The position numbers were made by a program, and so were the translations under genes. A DNA stretch of 64,000 bases, taken from the NCBI GenBank assembly GCA_013433145.1, contig CM024177.1, positions 4,242,110 to 4,306,109 on the forward strand, in the 5' to 3' direction. Positions 25,166 to 38,319 of the stretch are shown here, in pieces. This DNA is from Ascaris suum. Lineage: Eukaryota; Nematoda; Chromadorea; Rhabditida; Ascarididae. Below the pieces are notes generated by a model that was not told the DNA's origin, did not search any database, and saw nothing but the letters and a program-made list of their open reading frames with translations. Each line of letters opens with the position of its first letter. The first letter of the stretch is position 1.

Positions 25166-28100
25166 AAAGAAGCAGAGAAAAGTACGGTGACTAAAGCGCC
25201 TGTCACTAAGCACAGTTAAAGCGATGATGCGAAATTTCTCATAAGATTATCTATAAAGGAAAAGAAAAAGGTGATTTTCTGATGCACTTTTTAGGGCAGA
25301 ATTAGTCAAAGCTGCCAACGACAACCCACTGAGTGCAAAAACTCTCCCTCGATGTCCATAAACAGAGAGATCTCGAAGAAGGCTTCATTCGTCCTGCGTC
25401 TCCGCTTTTTTTTATCATTTCTGTAAGATCTGCTTTAAAAATATACCAGAAAAGCCATGTTCTATTCCAGAAATCTTAACTTCATTTCATCTCATCTCAC
25501 TTTGTCAATTAAACTGCCTTTCATTCGCCGTATTTTTCTCTGCCTCTGTGCGCTTTGCGAGAAAGAATGAACTCAGAAGGAAAAGAACTTATATCCTTGC
25601 AAAAAAAGAAAACTGATAGGGAATTGTCAGTTGTGGCTATTAACGTACCGCGAAAAGTCATGCATAACCCTCAGCGGACTGATAACTGCGACGTTTCTTG
25701 TAAGATTTACCTAGTTTTCACACAAACTTAAAGCGCGATGAAATGGTTTAAAATAATCCTGCTTCAAAATTTTTTTCTGCTTGTACTTGGTACATGAAGA
25801 GAAGAACATTAAGCACATGTGATCGAGCTGTTTCAACGACAGAAGAAGAAGGGGTAGGGAAAGGACCTGCAATAAAATAATCCAGACCTATTGGACACAT
25901 ATCGCAAGACATAAGAATGTGTCCTGCATCCATTCCCTTTAAGACCGCGATGACAATTTTTCCATCTAACCATAGAAACAAACTACAAGAAGTTAAACAA
26001 GAGAACAAAAAGAAAGAAGGCAAAAAAGGAAATGAGTGGGCATTCACCTCGGACAGACACCCGATAATGAGTGATTACAATCAGGCGATAACTGTGAACT
26101 CATCGATTTGTGTGCCGTCGTAAAGTAGACAATAAAATAAAGTGCACATTACAGGACCACCTCACCGACCAAATCGTTAGCAGTGAGCCCACAGATATGT
26201 TAGTGAATCTGAAACGCCTCACTCATTTTGCTTTAAAATAGCAGAACACGCACTTCGAGTAGTTACAGTCATGCACAGACGCCATGATAAGCACAATGGC
26301 TGAAAAGAACAACAATACTTCTTCAGCAGCATTTGAACGCAAAGTGGAAGACAAACGAGATCTAATATTGTCCAACAGTGTCAGTTAAGTTAGGTCACTC
26401 CTCTCGAACACTTATTTTCGGTGTCAAAACTAGAGGAAGAAGTTCCAGAACTTCCTCTATACTTTTATTTTCTGCTGCAATTATATCATACATAACTGTG
26501 TAAATGAAGCAATTCCTCTCCTTTTTAACTTTCTGAGGAAGGGATAAACCGTTTCAATAAATTCCACCATCTATCGTCAACACGAAAAAAAGTTCCTCAC
26601 ACAGGTATGCCGCTGCTTGTATATATACTGCTGTTATCTAGTCAAACACCACATATACAAAGAATTGGAGAAGCGTGTTTGAGAAATTGACATAATATGA
26701 CGCTTGCCTTCCGCAAACGACCGCTTTCAAAAATTACGACAGGAAGGCAATAATTCAGCACAACATATCGATATTTTGGCTGATTCAACCGCTCGCACAA
26801 CTCTTCAACAAAATATACGATTTTATAGATCTTTGCAAAATTGCATCTATGAGATATAATAATATAATGGTTCCATGCTTACAAATATCTGTGTCTGTCT
26901 GTCTGATAGTCTGAACCCGAGAAGCATTAAATCGAAAGAAATGAAGTCTTGTGGTACATCTACATTATATCTTGTAGTTTAAGTTGATCGACCACATCTG
27001 AAAGGAGTAGTAGTCACCAAGAATTCATAAACCTATAAAAGGCTTCCGCGACATTTCCTCTAAATTACTGCTAATATTCACTTCCACTTGACTTCTTCAT
27101 ACTCGTCACTTCCGGTTTATCTTACGGACCTTATCAACTACTGGTTCTTCCTTTTCTACAGAGTTTCTTATTAATAGGGAATGACTACATAAATCACCGG
27201 AATTGACAACTTCACAATCACTACATCGATCGGATCGTACTATCGATCGACTCAGAACGTCAGATGATTAGTGGATGATCGGTCCGATCAGATGCATGAG
27301 TTAAATTATGAGCGAAGGGTTTTGTACGCTTTTTGGCAATTTGCGGAATTTACTGATGTGGTCAACGAAAGTGACAACATGCGGCTACTGCAGTAATTTG
27401 GCAGCTCCTCTAGCAATATTCTCTAGTTTATTGTGAGACGATTCGCGCAACAATGCAAATCAACTGAATAGTGCAACAAAATTCCGCATTTCTGAGCATC
27501 TCTAACTGTGACCAAATTCCACACCTCGATTTCAGGAACTCGTAAACCGAAACTATCATACGAATAGATAAACAAACATTTACGTGGACAGACTCGATAT
27601 TCCAGTTAGATACATATGCACAAATTGACGGAAAAAGCAATCAATCTAATTTGATAAAGAGAACTAAACCGCCTTACCAACGACTGACCGATAAAAACTT
27701 CCCACGAAAGGAAGGGGAAAAGTGCTACGACAAAATATTTTAATTAGTTTTTAATTCAACGAGCCGGAGTGGAAAGCATACCAAATCACGTGGACATGAA
27801 CGGCGAGAAGCAGCGAAACAACAACTTAAGTGAGGAGACGCATTATTAAATGAAATATTCTGTAGGCCAGTTTACCTATTTTAACACCAACCCCGTTTTC
27901 AGGAATACTCCTAATATATCATAAACACACTGAAAGTTCTCGTTCTCGAGAAAGTCAAGCTCAACCCCACGTGACATCCCGACCTCATCCCTCCTACTCT
28001 CTCTCCAACTTGAACTCAATCCCATCCCCAATAAAAAGCCACTACACGAAGATTAACATTGCGTGACAATGAAATTCTGTCCTGTGACAATGAAATAAAA

Positions 28101-28740
28101 GATTCTATCGTAATCAAGTTTGCTTTGCAGAATACTCGTGCAAATCTCTTCTAAAGCAGCTCTCAATCCTTCACTTTCCACCTCAAAGAGATAACCACTG
28201 AGTGCTAGTATGCTCACATTTTATTTGCCATAAATATCACCGCACTTGCCACCTTCATTGTTGTGACTCCCGCACAGAGGAGACTGAGTGCAGGCAGACG
28301 GCGCGAGCCGACAACCGTCTCTAGATGCATGAGTGAAATGGTAGTTTTTATTAACAAGGTGTCATATGAGTTTCGCTCTCAAGAGAGTAGATAAAGACCT
28401 ACTTCGGTGGTTGCAACTAGGGAACTGCTAGAGCCGGATGTATCAAATTCAGCGAATACAATCTACATTCTAAGTTTATTTTATTTAAACTTCGGTTTCG
28501 TCCCTCCTTGCCGACCCTTTATACCGGAAGAGGGAGGTATGAACTCCTAGAAACACCATAAACCTTCATGTGGAACTGAAGTTCTGCCTTATTCCACTGA
28601 AGTTCTGGCGCTAGGCGTGCTGTTCGCTCAAAACATTTATCGGTGGATCCTTCATGAATCCCTTTCGACTTCGTGGATCTCCCAACAAAATGGGGAACGC
28701 CTGTCATCCGTAGTCTCGAATTCTACATCTGATGCTGCAG

Positions 28741-28815
28741 TGGTGATCGTAGCTCAAGTGTTAGAAACTTTCCTACGATAGATACGGTTAGGAGTTCGGA
28801 TCTAATGAGGACACT
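28741..28815 (+). mobile_element. Candidate tRNA-derived SINE head
   Basis: GTAGCTCAAGTG at 28749-28760 resembles the RNA polymerase III A box and GGAGTTCGGATCT at 28791-28803 the B box, at about tRNA spacing. No intact acceptor-stem pairing was found, so it is not a functional tRNA. A decayed SINE or chance similarity are both possible. Confidence 0.3.
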
Positions 28816-28979
28816 ATGCGTCTTCATAGTCATGGAATAAAGTTATCCAAGTTTGAGACACACCGGATAACAGTTCTAGTCAGATTCCTGCATCAATTTC
28901 TAGTCAATACATGCCTACTACAGTAAATGCATATCAATGATCTGATTCCACAAGTTTAGTGGCTAGTGTGATCTATGTT

Positions 28980-29070
28980 TGCAAGCAGATTCGAACTTGA
29001 TACCTTTCGTTTTCCGTACAAACGCCTAAACCGATCGAATACCGCAGACGCTCTGATCACCGACTCTTTG
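28980..29070 (-). mobile_element. Candidate tRNA-derived SINE head, opposite strand
   Basis: Minus strand: GTGATCAGAGCGTCTGCGG (29060-29042) resembles an A-box/D-arm region and AAGTTCGAATCTGC (28999-28986) a B box. Lies 180 nt from the similar plus-strand candidate and faces it. Not a foldable tRNA by eye. Confidence 0.3.
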
Positions 29071-30601
29071 TGTGGTAGTTCTAGTAGCACATATAGTGCA
29101 ACATAGTGACAGTGTCGAAATAGAACAGCCATCACTTTGAATGATCCAAAACCCAAAGTTTATTATAAAGCAGTAATTTGGCGATAAGAAGTAAGTATTG
29201 TGCAATGATGGGTGGATTTCATAGACCCTCGGTTGAATCGTTCCGAACGACTTTTTGAAATTGCAGCGTTTAGCCCGTTCCCTTTTCTCCAATCGACTTG
29301 TACTAGCTGCCATTCCCTCATCCACTACAAAAAAATCAGCACTCTCACAACACCACCGTTATTGACTGGAGAATTGAATGTCGGACAGGCTGCATGAATG
29401 GAGCAAGCAGTCGAGTGTTGTGGTGACTGTGTGCTGACGAGGTGACCGCTAGAGCAACGCTCGTTGCATGTCACTGCGCGTATATAGCAAATAAGACAAT
29501 GAATGTAACAAACTATGACAATACGACTATTCCCGTAATAAGTTTACCATATAATATGCTCTTTCATACCACATCACTTCCTTACTGAAGCAGCTTTGAT
29601 GCAACTAGCACAATACGTCAAATCCATAAAACATCCACCTAGTCGAGGTTCAGTTGTTACTTATGGAACTTTGTGGAGGATGTTTCACTTCATTAATAGA
29701 AGGCTCTATTTCCAAAGTGCTTCATTAGGGAAATGAACCTAAATAAAATTGTAATGAAGTGCTTCATAGTCATCTATCACGATCCATAGTCGTATTAGCA
29801 TGACTAATGTGCGTAAATTCGTTAGTGGTTACCTCGAATAACATGCCTTCCCATTTACTGTGGCCGTTCACTTGAGACGATGGTAGCGTATTTAGTAAGG
29901 TGCACTTATAAAATGTTGAAAACAGCGAACAATAAGACTGGCCGACACTCAACAACAGAGACCGACATTCGACAATAATAGCCGACATTTTCAGCGAATT
30001 GACCGGCATCAGCATTGCTAAAACATTCTTTGGTAGCGTTTAAGATCACTGCATTAAAAGAACATCTTTGAATGATTTCTCAGCCAGTCATCCACAAACC
30101 AACCACATCACTGTCTACCTAACTGTATTTAAAGGTAACGTCCATCATGATATCACCACTGAGTTTACCTCACCGCTTATATCTGAAAGAAGCTAAAGTA
30201 AGTTTAGAGTAATATGCTACAATCTAGCCATAATTATCGTTATTTAAGCTTTTCTATCAAAAGTCGACTAGCCGCTACCGTATGACAGCCGATTATTTGA
30301 GAGGCATGAATTTAGTTCAGCTCTCAGCATTTCAGCTCTCTCTCTCTCTTTAAAATGAACGGTTGCAATATTTGAAAGGCGTTTTATGGCTCTACTCCTT
30401 GTTTTAGGCTTATGAATGTGAAAAGTGATATCATATTCAACCGGGAGGAGCATAAAATCCCCTTGATTAGAAGCGGAGTCTTGCGAGTCGATGTCAAGTT
30501 ATGTGGTAACGGAGGGCGTGGTTGTATTTTGCGGATCTCAACGACAGCGAAAGAAGCTATAGCCACTCGGTCATCAACACACCACAATTGGCCGTTTAAA
30601 C

Positions 30602-30708
30602 CTCGTGCAGCACTTCATTGAGGCGCAATTGAATTTGTGGATCGGCGTCGTGCTCAGGCATGAGCGAACTGCGCAAGCGCTGACTTCGGATGGGCGCTTG
30701 CTGCTCAT
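30602..30708 (-). CDS. Exon-like island, unknown gene
   Basis: After a CTTGAG acceptor the minus frame reads DEQQAPIRSQRLRSSLMPEH and then DADPQIQLRLNEVLHE, ending at a GAG|GTTTAA donor. Hydrophilic and well balanced, with higher GC than flanks. Product unknown. Confidence 0.28.
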
Positions 30709-31189
30709 CTCAAGACTCCGAGAGAATCCACTTCAATCAGCTCGCCAAACGCAGACAGTCGTAGGTTTTGCTGTATTTATATACCACAGTCGGTATCTTT
30801 CATACCTAGCACCGACCTTCTGTTTCTGATATGGTATAAAACAGTACTATCCACCAGCCATCTTCTACCTCTTGGTATACTATGTGGTTGTAGAAAATGT
30901 CTAAAGTTTTGCTGTCTTTCAGTCGAAATTATCATCGATGTTTAGGTGCCGTTACAAGATAACCTAGATGCCTCTCTTTGTATCTGATTTCCCATATTAA
31001 TTATCAGTATTGTTTCGTTTGGTGCAGCCTCCAGCAATGCATCGCATAGAATACCACACCGTTACACTCTCATTGCAGCAATGCTCGCGTATAGCACAAC
31101 CAAATGAACGCCCTCTCTGCATCTCTGCAGATTGCCATTGCAAAAATGTTTTTTGTGCACGCAGTGGCACTGTAAGCAATTGCTGTAAG

Positions 31190-31612
31190 TTGTATTTATT
31201 TATTCGTTTATTTATTCGTTAAGTCATTCACCTGTTTATTCATTTCAATGTCTCAGTTTGAGAGAACATATATAAATTATATGCAAATAAACATCGAGAA
31301 AGAGTAAAATGCTCGTAAGGCAACACTCTGAAGCAATAGAAATTCAGTAAGTAGCAGGAGCAAAACGTTGCAACAATTCAGCGGCAGTTCGAAAAATGAA
31401 GGGAAAAATTGTTGCGTTGAGGATATTGGCAACAAGCCGATTCCGCATTCATAAAATCTGGAACTCTAGTATCAGAAAGCATTGCTTGTGCTGTAACGTT
31501 TAGTGAGGAGGTGGAATTGACGCGCAGGTCGACTATCGAGAGAGGCGAATTGAAATATTTCTGAGAATGGAGCACATCGAAATCGGTGCCTAATTTTTTA
31601 ATGAAAAGTTAG
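31190..31612 (-). mobile_element. Second decayed copy of the same LINE family, C-terminal end and tail
   Basis: On the minus strand, HSQKYFNSPLSIVDLR (about 31570-31520) matches HAQKYFCSPLPVVDMG of the copy at 35.7 kb, residue for residue in an equivalent frame. It is followed by the remnants of the WNxLPAxIVNA block near 31455, and by a GAATAAATAAAC-type tail on the minus strand at 31193-31221. Distance from the Trp-Asn block to tail (about 235 nt) is like the other copy (about 200 nt). Frames are broken, so it is a fossil. Confidence 0.6.
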
Positions 31613-33735
31613 TGCACACCAGCATAACTCTGCGAAACGCATACGGATGAAGCGCTTCTGCACATTCTCTAAAAATCGATATCATAAAACAAACAATGAG
31701 ATTCTACATGGACTTATATTCGAAAATCGGTCGGTAGTGAATGAAGAACGCCTTTCAATACGTCTATACTATAAAGCGCAAAACTCATCAGAAAAGACCA
31801 TCACACAAAATCGCTATCAGCCTTTTGCAGTGAACATAATGAGTCTACAGTCTCTATTCAGAATATTTGGAGGTAATTTGAGGTATTATTTTACTCTTTA
31901 CTAATCGTCTATGCCAGTCTTGAGACTACGTTAACTCCATAAGGCATAAGATAAGTAGATGCTCTCGTTAATCATTTACGAAAATCGATGCATAAATCAT
32001 TTTTGAATGAAAAAAAATTCCGTTCCCATGTCCATGTGCAAGCTTTCACGTGAAATAAAGGAATATTCTGCTCACTGCCATCCACGATCCGCTTCTCGAA
32101 TGTTAGCATAAACGATGCTGTGGGGCCTCCGAATACGCTCGACCACATAAATAGAGCATATTACCAGCTGGTCGAAGAATTGCGCCTTTGAATGAAGAAT
32201 TTCTGATCCATGGAAATTCGGCATTCAAAGTCGGAACTATCAAAGAAGGTCAAAATCTCCCTCCCTCCTCCCATTTCCACCGCTCATGACAGGGAGTAAA
32301 TCCTGACAATCTCATGGATTGCGAAAGATGGGGCCTAGAATGTAAACCTCCTGGGACTTTTAAAACGCAACGTACTTTTTAAAAAATACCAAAGCGTCTC
32401 ACATGCCTAATTTACTGTAATTATTTCTCTTCACTTCGGTTATTATGTTCACTTAAAAACAGCCGTTTTGTATCTCGTAATCTGTTGGAGGAGAAGTGGC
32501 ATTTCGTGCAGTTTATTACTCACTCCTGAAGACTGCTCAAACTAAAGTGTGAACCTTTCAGGAGTGTGTAAAATGCAGTACACTTTAGTGAATATAATAA
32601 GGCATTCTAGAAGCGAGGAATATTACAGTTGTGGACGTTCATGCGTTTATGAGTACATTTATTCGTTTTTACATGCATCCGTTCAAAATGTTCCTAGCCG
32701 TCTTATGAATGTAATTAACTCATTAAATAAACCTTACCTAGTGGTCGGCAATTCGACTGCTCCAATAGCAAAAGAATGTGCATATTTCATGAGCTAATAA
32801 TTGATTGGTCTTTCAGTCATGTTGTTGAAGGTGTTATGGAGGGAGGATAAGTAAGGCGGGAGTAGTGAAGTTTGTTGAATTTTGGCATTTGGAGGGCCAG
32901 GGAGCTGAAGACGACAAATTGGATTTCACAAAAAATGCAGTTTGAGTGCTGCATCATCAAGGGATGGCGCTTAACGCATCAAAACATCATCAACGCATTT
33001 GCAGCACATCGTGTTGACAAAAAAAGTGCTCCACTGCGTTGGCTGTTGCTCTCTGTTACACCCTGGACGTTAGCATTTTGCCGACAATGCGTAGACGATT
33101 TCTTGAACCTTAGGTTCTCTACCAAAAATGCCAGTTATTGAAGCACAGAGTAGCAATATAGGGAGTGCACTAGTTTGCAACTTATTATTGTTGCTTTGAA
33201 ATGTTATCTTTTATGAGGCTCGGACACAAGTGTTATGCAGTCAGACTAGAACAGTCCAAGTTTATTTAAAGTTCGAATGAACAGGACAGCAGCTCATGAG
33301 GGAACGAAGCTTTGCAATTCCTAGAAGCAAAGTTTATTAGAAAGGGCAGACATTTAGGATAGTATGAATGACAATCACTCGCCAACTAGATGCAATTGTC
33401 ATGGCCATTGGATGGAAACGTGACCCTTCTTGAGAGTACCAATGCGACCCCTCCGTTTTCCTTTTTTGACCCTTAAGTACCAGTTTATGCTTATGTTAAG
33501 TGCTGCGACGTACACCGGTGTGATTTTGGCCCGACTTTCATCCATGACCCCCTCTATCTCCTTCGATCACCCCATGCATGAACCGGTTAACGGAGAATGC
33601 AAGTACCTCATCACCGTATTTTGTAGGATGCCTGAAGTGATCCAATATTCCTCTTCAAACACATACAATTCATTCATCACACACGAAAACCTTTGTGAAT
33701 AATCGCTCATACGCTGCTGAAAAACACAAAAGAAA

Positions 33736-33781
33736 TCTGTTCTGTCTACGGAACTTGCAATAGTTCTGTAGACAGAACAGA
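33736..33781. repeat. Inverted repeat / hairpin
   Basis: Left arm TCTGTTCTGTCTACGGAAC at 33736-33754 and its reverse complement at 33763-33781, 18 of 19 paired (the remaining pair is G-U), loop of 8 nt. No gene recognised around it. The short stem does not suit an animal pre-miRNA. Confidence 0.85.
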
Positions 33782-34714
33782 TTAGCACTGATGAAGATAA
33801 ACGCATTTTACAATGCATCGTTATGATCAGCTGTCAACAGGAATTTAAGCAAAAAGTGTTGGGTGAAGGCGTTCCACTGGCTCAATAATAAAGCAGCAAC
33901 CCGACAAAAAAAACATTTCAGGTTCGTCTCCTTCTAAGGAGAGGATTTTTATTCGTCATTAAACAATCGATTGCATCAATAACAACGCATTGTGAATATA
34001 CCCGAGATTATGCTCGTGATTTTCCGTAAATAGCGCTTCATGTGGGCGTATAAGCTCCTTAATGCACTCTTCGCTCTTCGACTCAAATCGCCGTGTCTTT
34101 GTGCATTTTGACGCTCTGGTTAAATTTCTTGTGTGTTCAGATATATTTGATGAAGTAACGCAATCGACAGACAAATTCGTTAAGAAGGCCAGCGAAGCAT
34201 TTGAGTTCGGATCGGTTGCTTCACTCTTCGTTCGCATGTGAATTGGCAACTGAAAAAATTAAATCACATGAGCGTGCCTTATTAGCCTGGAGAGTAGGAC
34301 TGTAACGCTATGCACTAGCCACGACTGGACGCAAGATGCTTGTTGAGATCAGTGTCACATGCAGAGGCTAGAGTAAAAAACTGCAACTAGATAATATCAG
34401 TTATGTTCCTCTATCCTGTCAATTACTCTCTGTGTTCTCTTTCTGTTAGAAAATACTTCCACAGTTTCCTCAACAAAACTCTTACCTTCGCGTTTTTGCG
34501 TGCACGGAAAAGATTCCGTGCATGCAAAAAAGAATTTTTTTTAATATTCGTGAGTATAGCAGCGCCTATGCGAGTGTGTCTGTCTGTTAGGCTGTTCAAC
34601 TCGAGAGTTAAAAATGCTATGGCGGCCAAATTTTGTGGCCACAATATGTTCCACAAGATGAAAACCTGCACAGAGATTCACGTTCTTTATTGGTCATGCC
34701 ATCGAAATTTTGTT

Positions 34715-34862
34715 ATTACTATTATAATTTACCTTTGCCATAATTATTATGATTATTACTAAAAGTACTGTTACTACTGCCATTAATTGTTATTGTTGCC
34801 ATTACCACTGTTACTATCTACTACCACTCCTTGTTGTTATTACTGTTATTGTTTATTATTTT
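34715..34862 (+). repeat. Degenerate ATT/GTT trinucleotide-rich tract
   Basis: Imperfect ATT, GTT, ACT and CCATT triplets over about 150 nt. It sits just before the 5' limit of the LINE copy A. Confidence 0.7.
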
Positions 34863-34929
34863 TCCATCGGTTAGAAACAACAATTTTGGGAACGCAACAA
34901 AGAAGCTTTTTAATGCTTCATAATCTGTA

Positions 34930-36050
34930 CAACCGGTTGATTTTTGTAAGAAACCGTATTATCAGGCGCTTTATCATTGTATTCTCATACTTCGGCAAAC
35001 CTTTGTGCTGGTGGATTAAAATGCAAAAGCGCATATCGTGCCAACCTGTCTGTTACGCCTCCCCGCTTGTTAGATGTTTGGAATTCTGATTTGTTCCTGT
35101 CATCCAACAGCGATCTTTTTGATAACCTTTTGAATACCACGCTCTTTGCTGGTGATCTGAAAATTTATCGTCCATTGCATGATCCTGCCTATGACTTCCG
35201 CGTTCTGCACAGATGTGCTTCCCTGTTGGTCGAAATTGTGGTACTTAGATGTTTCCCGTCAAAAATGTCACATGATTCTATCAACTTCCCACATGAATGT
35301 TTTCTCAGGCTAGAGCCGAGATCCCCTCTACAACCTTTCTGTTTGACCTTTTGACCTTTAATCGACTCACAGTTTCACTAATGGTTGCAGTGTTTCAATA
35401 TTGCTGAAAAATCAAAAAGCATATTTTCCGCATTTTGCAGCACAGCTATATTAAGTATTATTGGAAGGCCTTCATTACTTACTGCGGAGATGTTTTGGAA
35501 TACTATTTTTCTGCGTAGTCTCCTTATTTGGCTTCTGATATCAGACTGTTAAAGAGTGCCTAGAAGCTTTTTAGCAGTATAGCTTTCCGCGGAGTCTATT
35601 GTAGTCCATCTTAGTCAACCTGGCTAAAAGTCTTTCAGTTGGAAGCAGTGGTGCCTCGCAACGTAACTTAATTTTGTTACGTAAAATTGTGCGCCGCTTT
35701 CCTTGTATTCCACGCTCAGAAATATTTTTGTTCGCCTCTCCCGGTAGTCGATATGGGCATCAGCTTCACTTCACCAGAACCTGTCGCACCACAAACAATT
35801 TCCTTTTTCATGCTGTACGAGCGTGGAATCTGTTTCCTGCCGATACTATTAACGTACACGCTCACTTATCTTGCAAAGTGAGATTGCATCGCTTCAATCC
35901 TCATATTTGTTGTGCATTGAATATCTATTCGTTTGAATTGTCGTTATTGTGGGCGTCTTGCTCTTTCTTGCTATTCAAATTTATGTACTTTTATGTTTCT
36001 TTACAACGACAGTTAAAATAAATAAGCATAAATAAATAAATTAGTGTAGT
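34930..36050 (+). mobile_element. Decayed CR1/Jockey-like LINE, 3' part of reverse transcriptase to tail
   Basis: Translated fragments in shifting frames match the RT and C-terminal parts of non-LTR retrotransposons. LLNTTLFAGDLKIYRPLHDP (35124-35183) is the catalytic YADD-type block with the first Asp replaced by Gly. About 350 nt later come LEYYFSA*SPYLASDIRLL and KSA*KLF, where stops replace the usual Trp and Gln, and YCSPS...STWLKVFQLEAV. The final conserved block NFLFHAVRAWNLFPADT lies at 35794-35844. The element ends in a (TAAATA)-like tail at 36013-36045. Several frameshifts and stops mark it as dead. The 5' limit is a guess because the upstream RT blocks are badly eroded. Confidence 0.75.
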
Positions 36051-38266
36051 TTTTAAAAACGTCGTTCGGACGCATTCATCCTCAACAAATTTCGATTCAA
36101 AAGCTTCCTTTCGAGAATTTCTCTCTCGTGGAATTCTGAAAGCAAATCACTTTTCACAGTAAATTTCCGTTTCTTCATTCGCCTCTGAGTAAAGATATCG
36201 TACAATATGTCGTGGTTAATATCAATAGATATTCAGAGCATTCTATTTGTTACTCATCACTTTTTCTCAGAATATTGACGTATTTTAGTGGGATTTATTA
36301 TTTCTTGCCTATCTGCCTATTTACCCGCTCGGTCATTTCACTTGGAAAATCAATGAAATGGGTGTTGTAAAATTTTGACGGCGGTAATGTTCACCACTCA
36401 TTTTTCAACTTTCAAGTTGGTTTTTGCTCCTTGGAACTAGCTAAAGGCAATTAAATGTACTAAAAAAAATTATGTGCATTTTAAAATAGGCGAGTTGCAT
36501 TTTGTATTGATCAACCGAGAAGAAAAGGTCTTTTCTAGAACAGATGAATGAACGCACTACTGCATATTTTTACTATTTGTCTGATGATTTTGAAATTTGT
36601 TGATCGGATGAGTGGAATGCAAAAATGCATATCATATTGCTCCTCTGGAGCGCTTTCCTGATTATTTCGTGGGGTGTCCAGTGTGAAATGCGTGATAACC
36701 AGTTGCAAAATGCGGGGCATATTTGATTGTCTATAAATTTTTTCGAAGCTGATGAGACAATTTAAGTGTTACTGCTGGAGATTATTCTGTCGTGTATGTT
36801 ATGTTCACAAAAGTTTGTAACCCTGATTTCAATAACTGCAGATCTAACATTAACTGGTGAACGGACGGACACTACATATACATACAGACATGAGTATGTT
36901 ATAGCAAGTTCCTATAAGTGCAAACTCGCTAAAATGAATAAAGACGAATCGTGTGAACGGTCGATTCGTTACAAGCGTCACTGCATTATTGTGCGTTTTT
37001 ATTTGCTGATAATTCATCAAAATGGTTAATGTTATTTGCTGATTGGTGTTATTGCAAAGATCTGTGTCGCATCGCCAGCCCTGACACCTCTCCCTTACTG
37101 CTTCTCTCCTTTGCGTTGTTATAGTGCAATGGAGTACCGCAGCAAAATCACCCCACATGTAATAAGTGCAATTACGAGTTGTTTTGCTCTGTGCATTCTC
37201 CAATACACTTCACCAAACATTATGAGCGTAAATGTCAGTTGATTAAACTGCGTGGCTAAGAGCTGTGCTCACATACGCAAACATCATCAGCAAAGACAGT
37301 CAAATGGTGCTTCGTGAGCGGTTCATTCCACATCAGCGTAGATAACAACGCTCACTTAAGTGATGATTTAGCAGTAATACAAAAACACATCCTCAAACCA
37401 TTTCACGAGTTTTACAAAAGTCACGACTTTGTCGAATTCGCGAACATTCAAAACTCACTGTTCATATTTCTTTCATAGTGGAAAGTAAATGTAAAACCTG
37501 GATTGATTCATTTTCGAGGTCGTTTTTAAGGAAACCAACAAATAACTGTTCCACGACAAATGAAGTATTGCTTTTGATGAATCTTGAGAAAACTCTGTTT
37601 GCTGGCGCTGAAGCGTATTTGAGAACATTTTCGTACTCGAGCTTGACCTTTTCCACTCACTCATTCATGGATTCTGAGCAATTGCTGAAGTTCTTCATCT
37701 ACTTCGTTTTCGTGTTAGAAATCTCCTTCCTATTGAATTTAGCAGCGGAGACTTGGCTAGTGCACCGTTCTAACCGAATCTACTCTTTCAACCAAAAAGA
37801 AGTGCTCTTCTAGCTCGACAAAGTGTTCTGCAACTTCTTGCTTCGATTTATTGCATAGCGCCATACCTGTACTATCTTCTCAGCCCTGCGTCGCAGTCTT
37901 TTTTCACCTTTCTCTCCCTCTCTCGTCCCTCCCTCACCTCCTCCACTTCCTCTTGCTCTCCTGTCCCCCTCAGTTAACTCAAAATCTCATCATTAGACAG
38001 AAATAAGGGCAACAATGAGATAGACGAACGCAGCATCGATGTGACGCAAATTGTGCCGTCGCTGAGAATGCGCCACGCTCAGCAGTTGCACCCTCAATTA
38101 GCCTTCACTCTCGTTTTTTTCGAGACTTCACACTGCTTGTAAACCATGCAAATAAGCGCCTTCTTACTACTTCCGACCTTTTTGCTTGATTCCTTTGACG
38201 GAACGACTTCCATTTGATGGTGACACATCTTGAGCTATTCTCATGGCACTTGTAGCAGCTCCAATG
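36051..38266. other. Spacer between LINE copy A and the plus-strand terminal exon
   Basis: Overlapping broken frames on both strands at 37.46-37.82 kb look like an eroded coding sequence, but I could not name it. The rest shows nothing distinct. Confidence 0.5.
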
Positions 38267-38319
38267 TAACAATCCGTTCATCATCCAGATGGTATCTCAA
38301 CTCTCCGATTCAATTTCAG

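Larger units (their letters stand above)
18397..31189. other. Upstream region of PI4KB with unassigned exon-like islands
   Basis: No gene recognised with confidence. Contains the CT/TA microsatellite, poly-C and poly-G tracts, SINE-like heads at 28.7-29.1 kb, and the low-confidence frames at 21.1-21.4, 22.4, 23.2, 24.0, 25.0 and 30.7 kb. Stretches 25.2-28.7 kb show nothing I can name. Confidence 0.6.

Noticed and set aside
28741..28815. Functional tRNA gene
   Set aside because: Box-like motifs are present but no cloverleaf or acceptor stem could be paired.
33736..33781. Pre-miRNA
   Set aside because: The stem is only 19 bp with no pairing beyond it; too short for an animal miRNA precursor. 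The 8923 and 49591 hairpins fail for the same reason.
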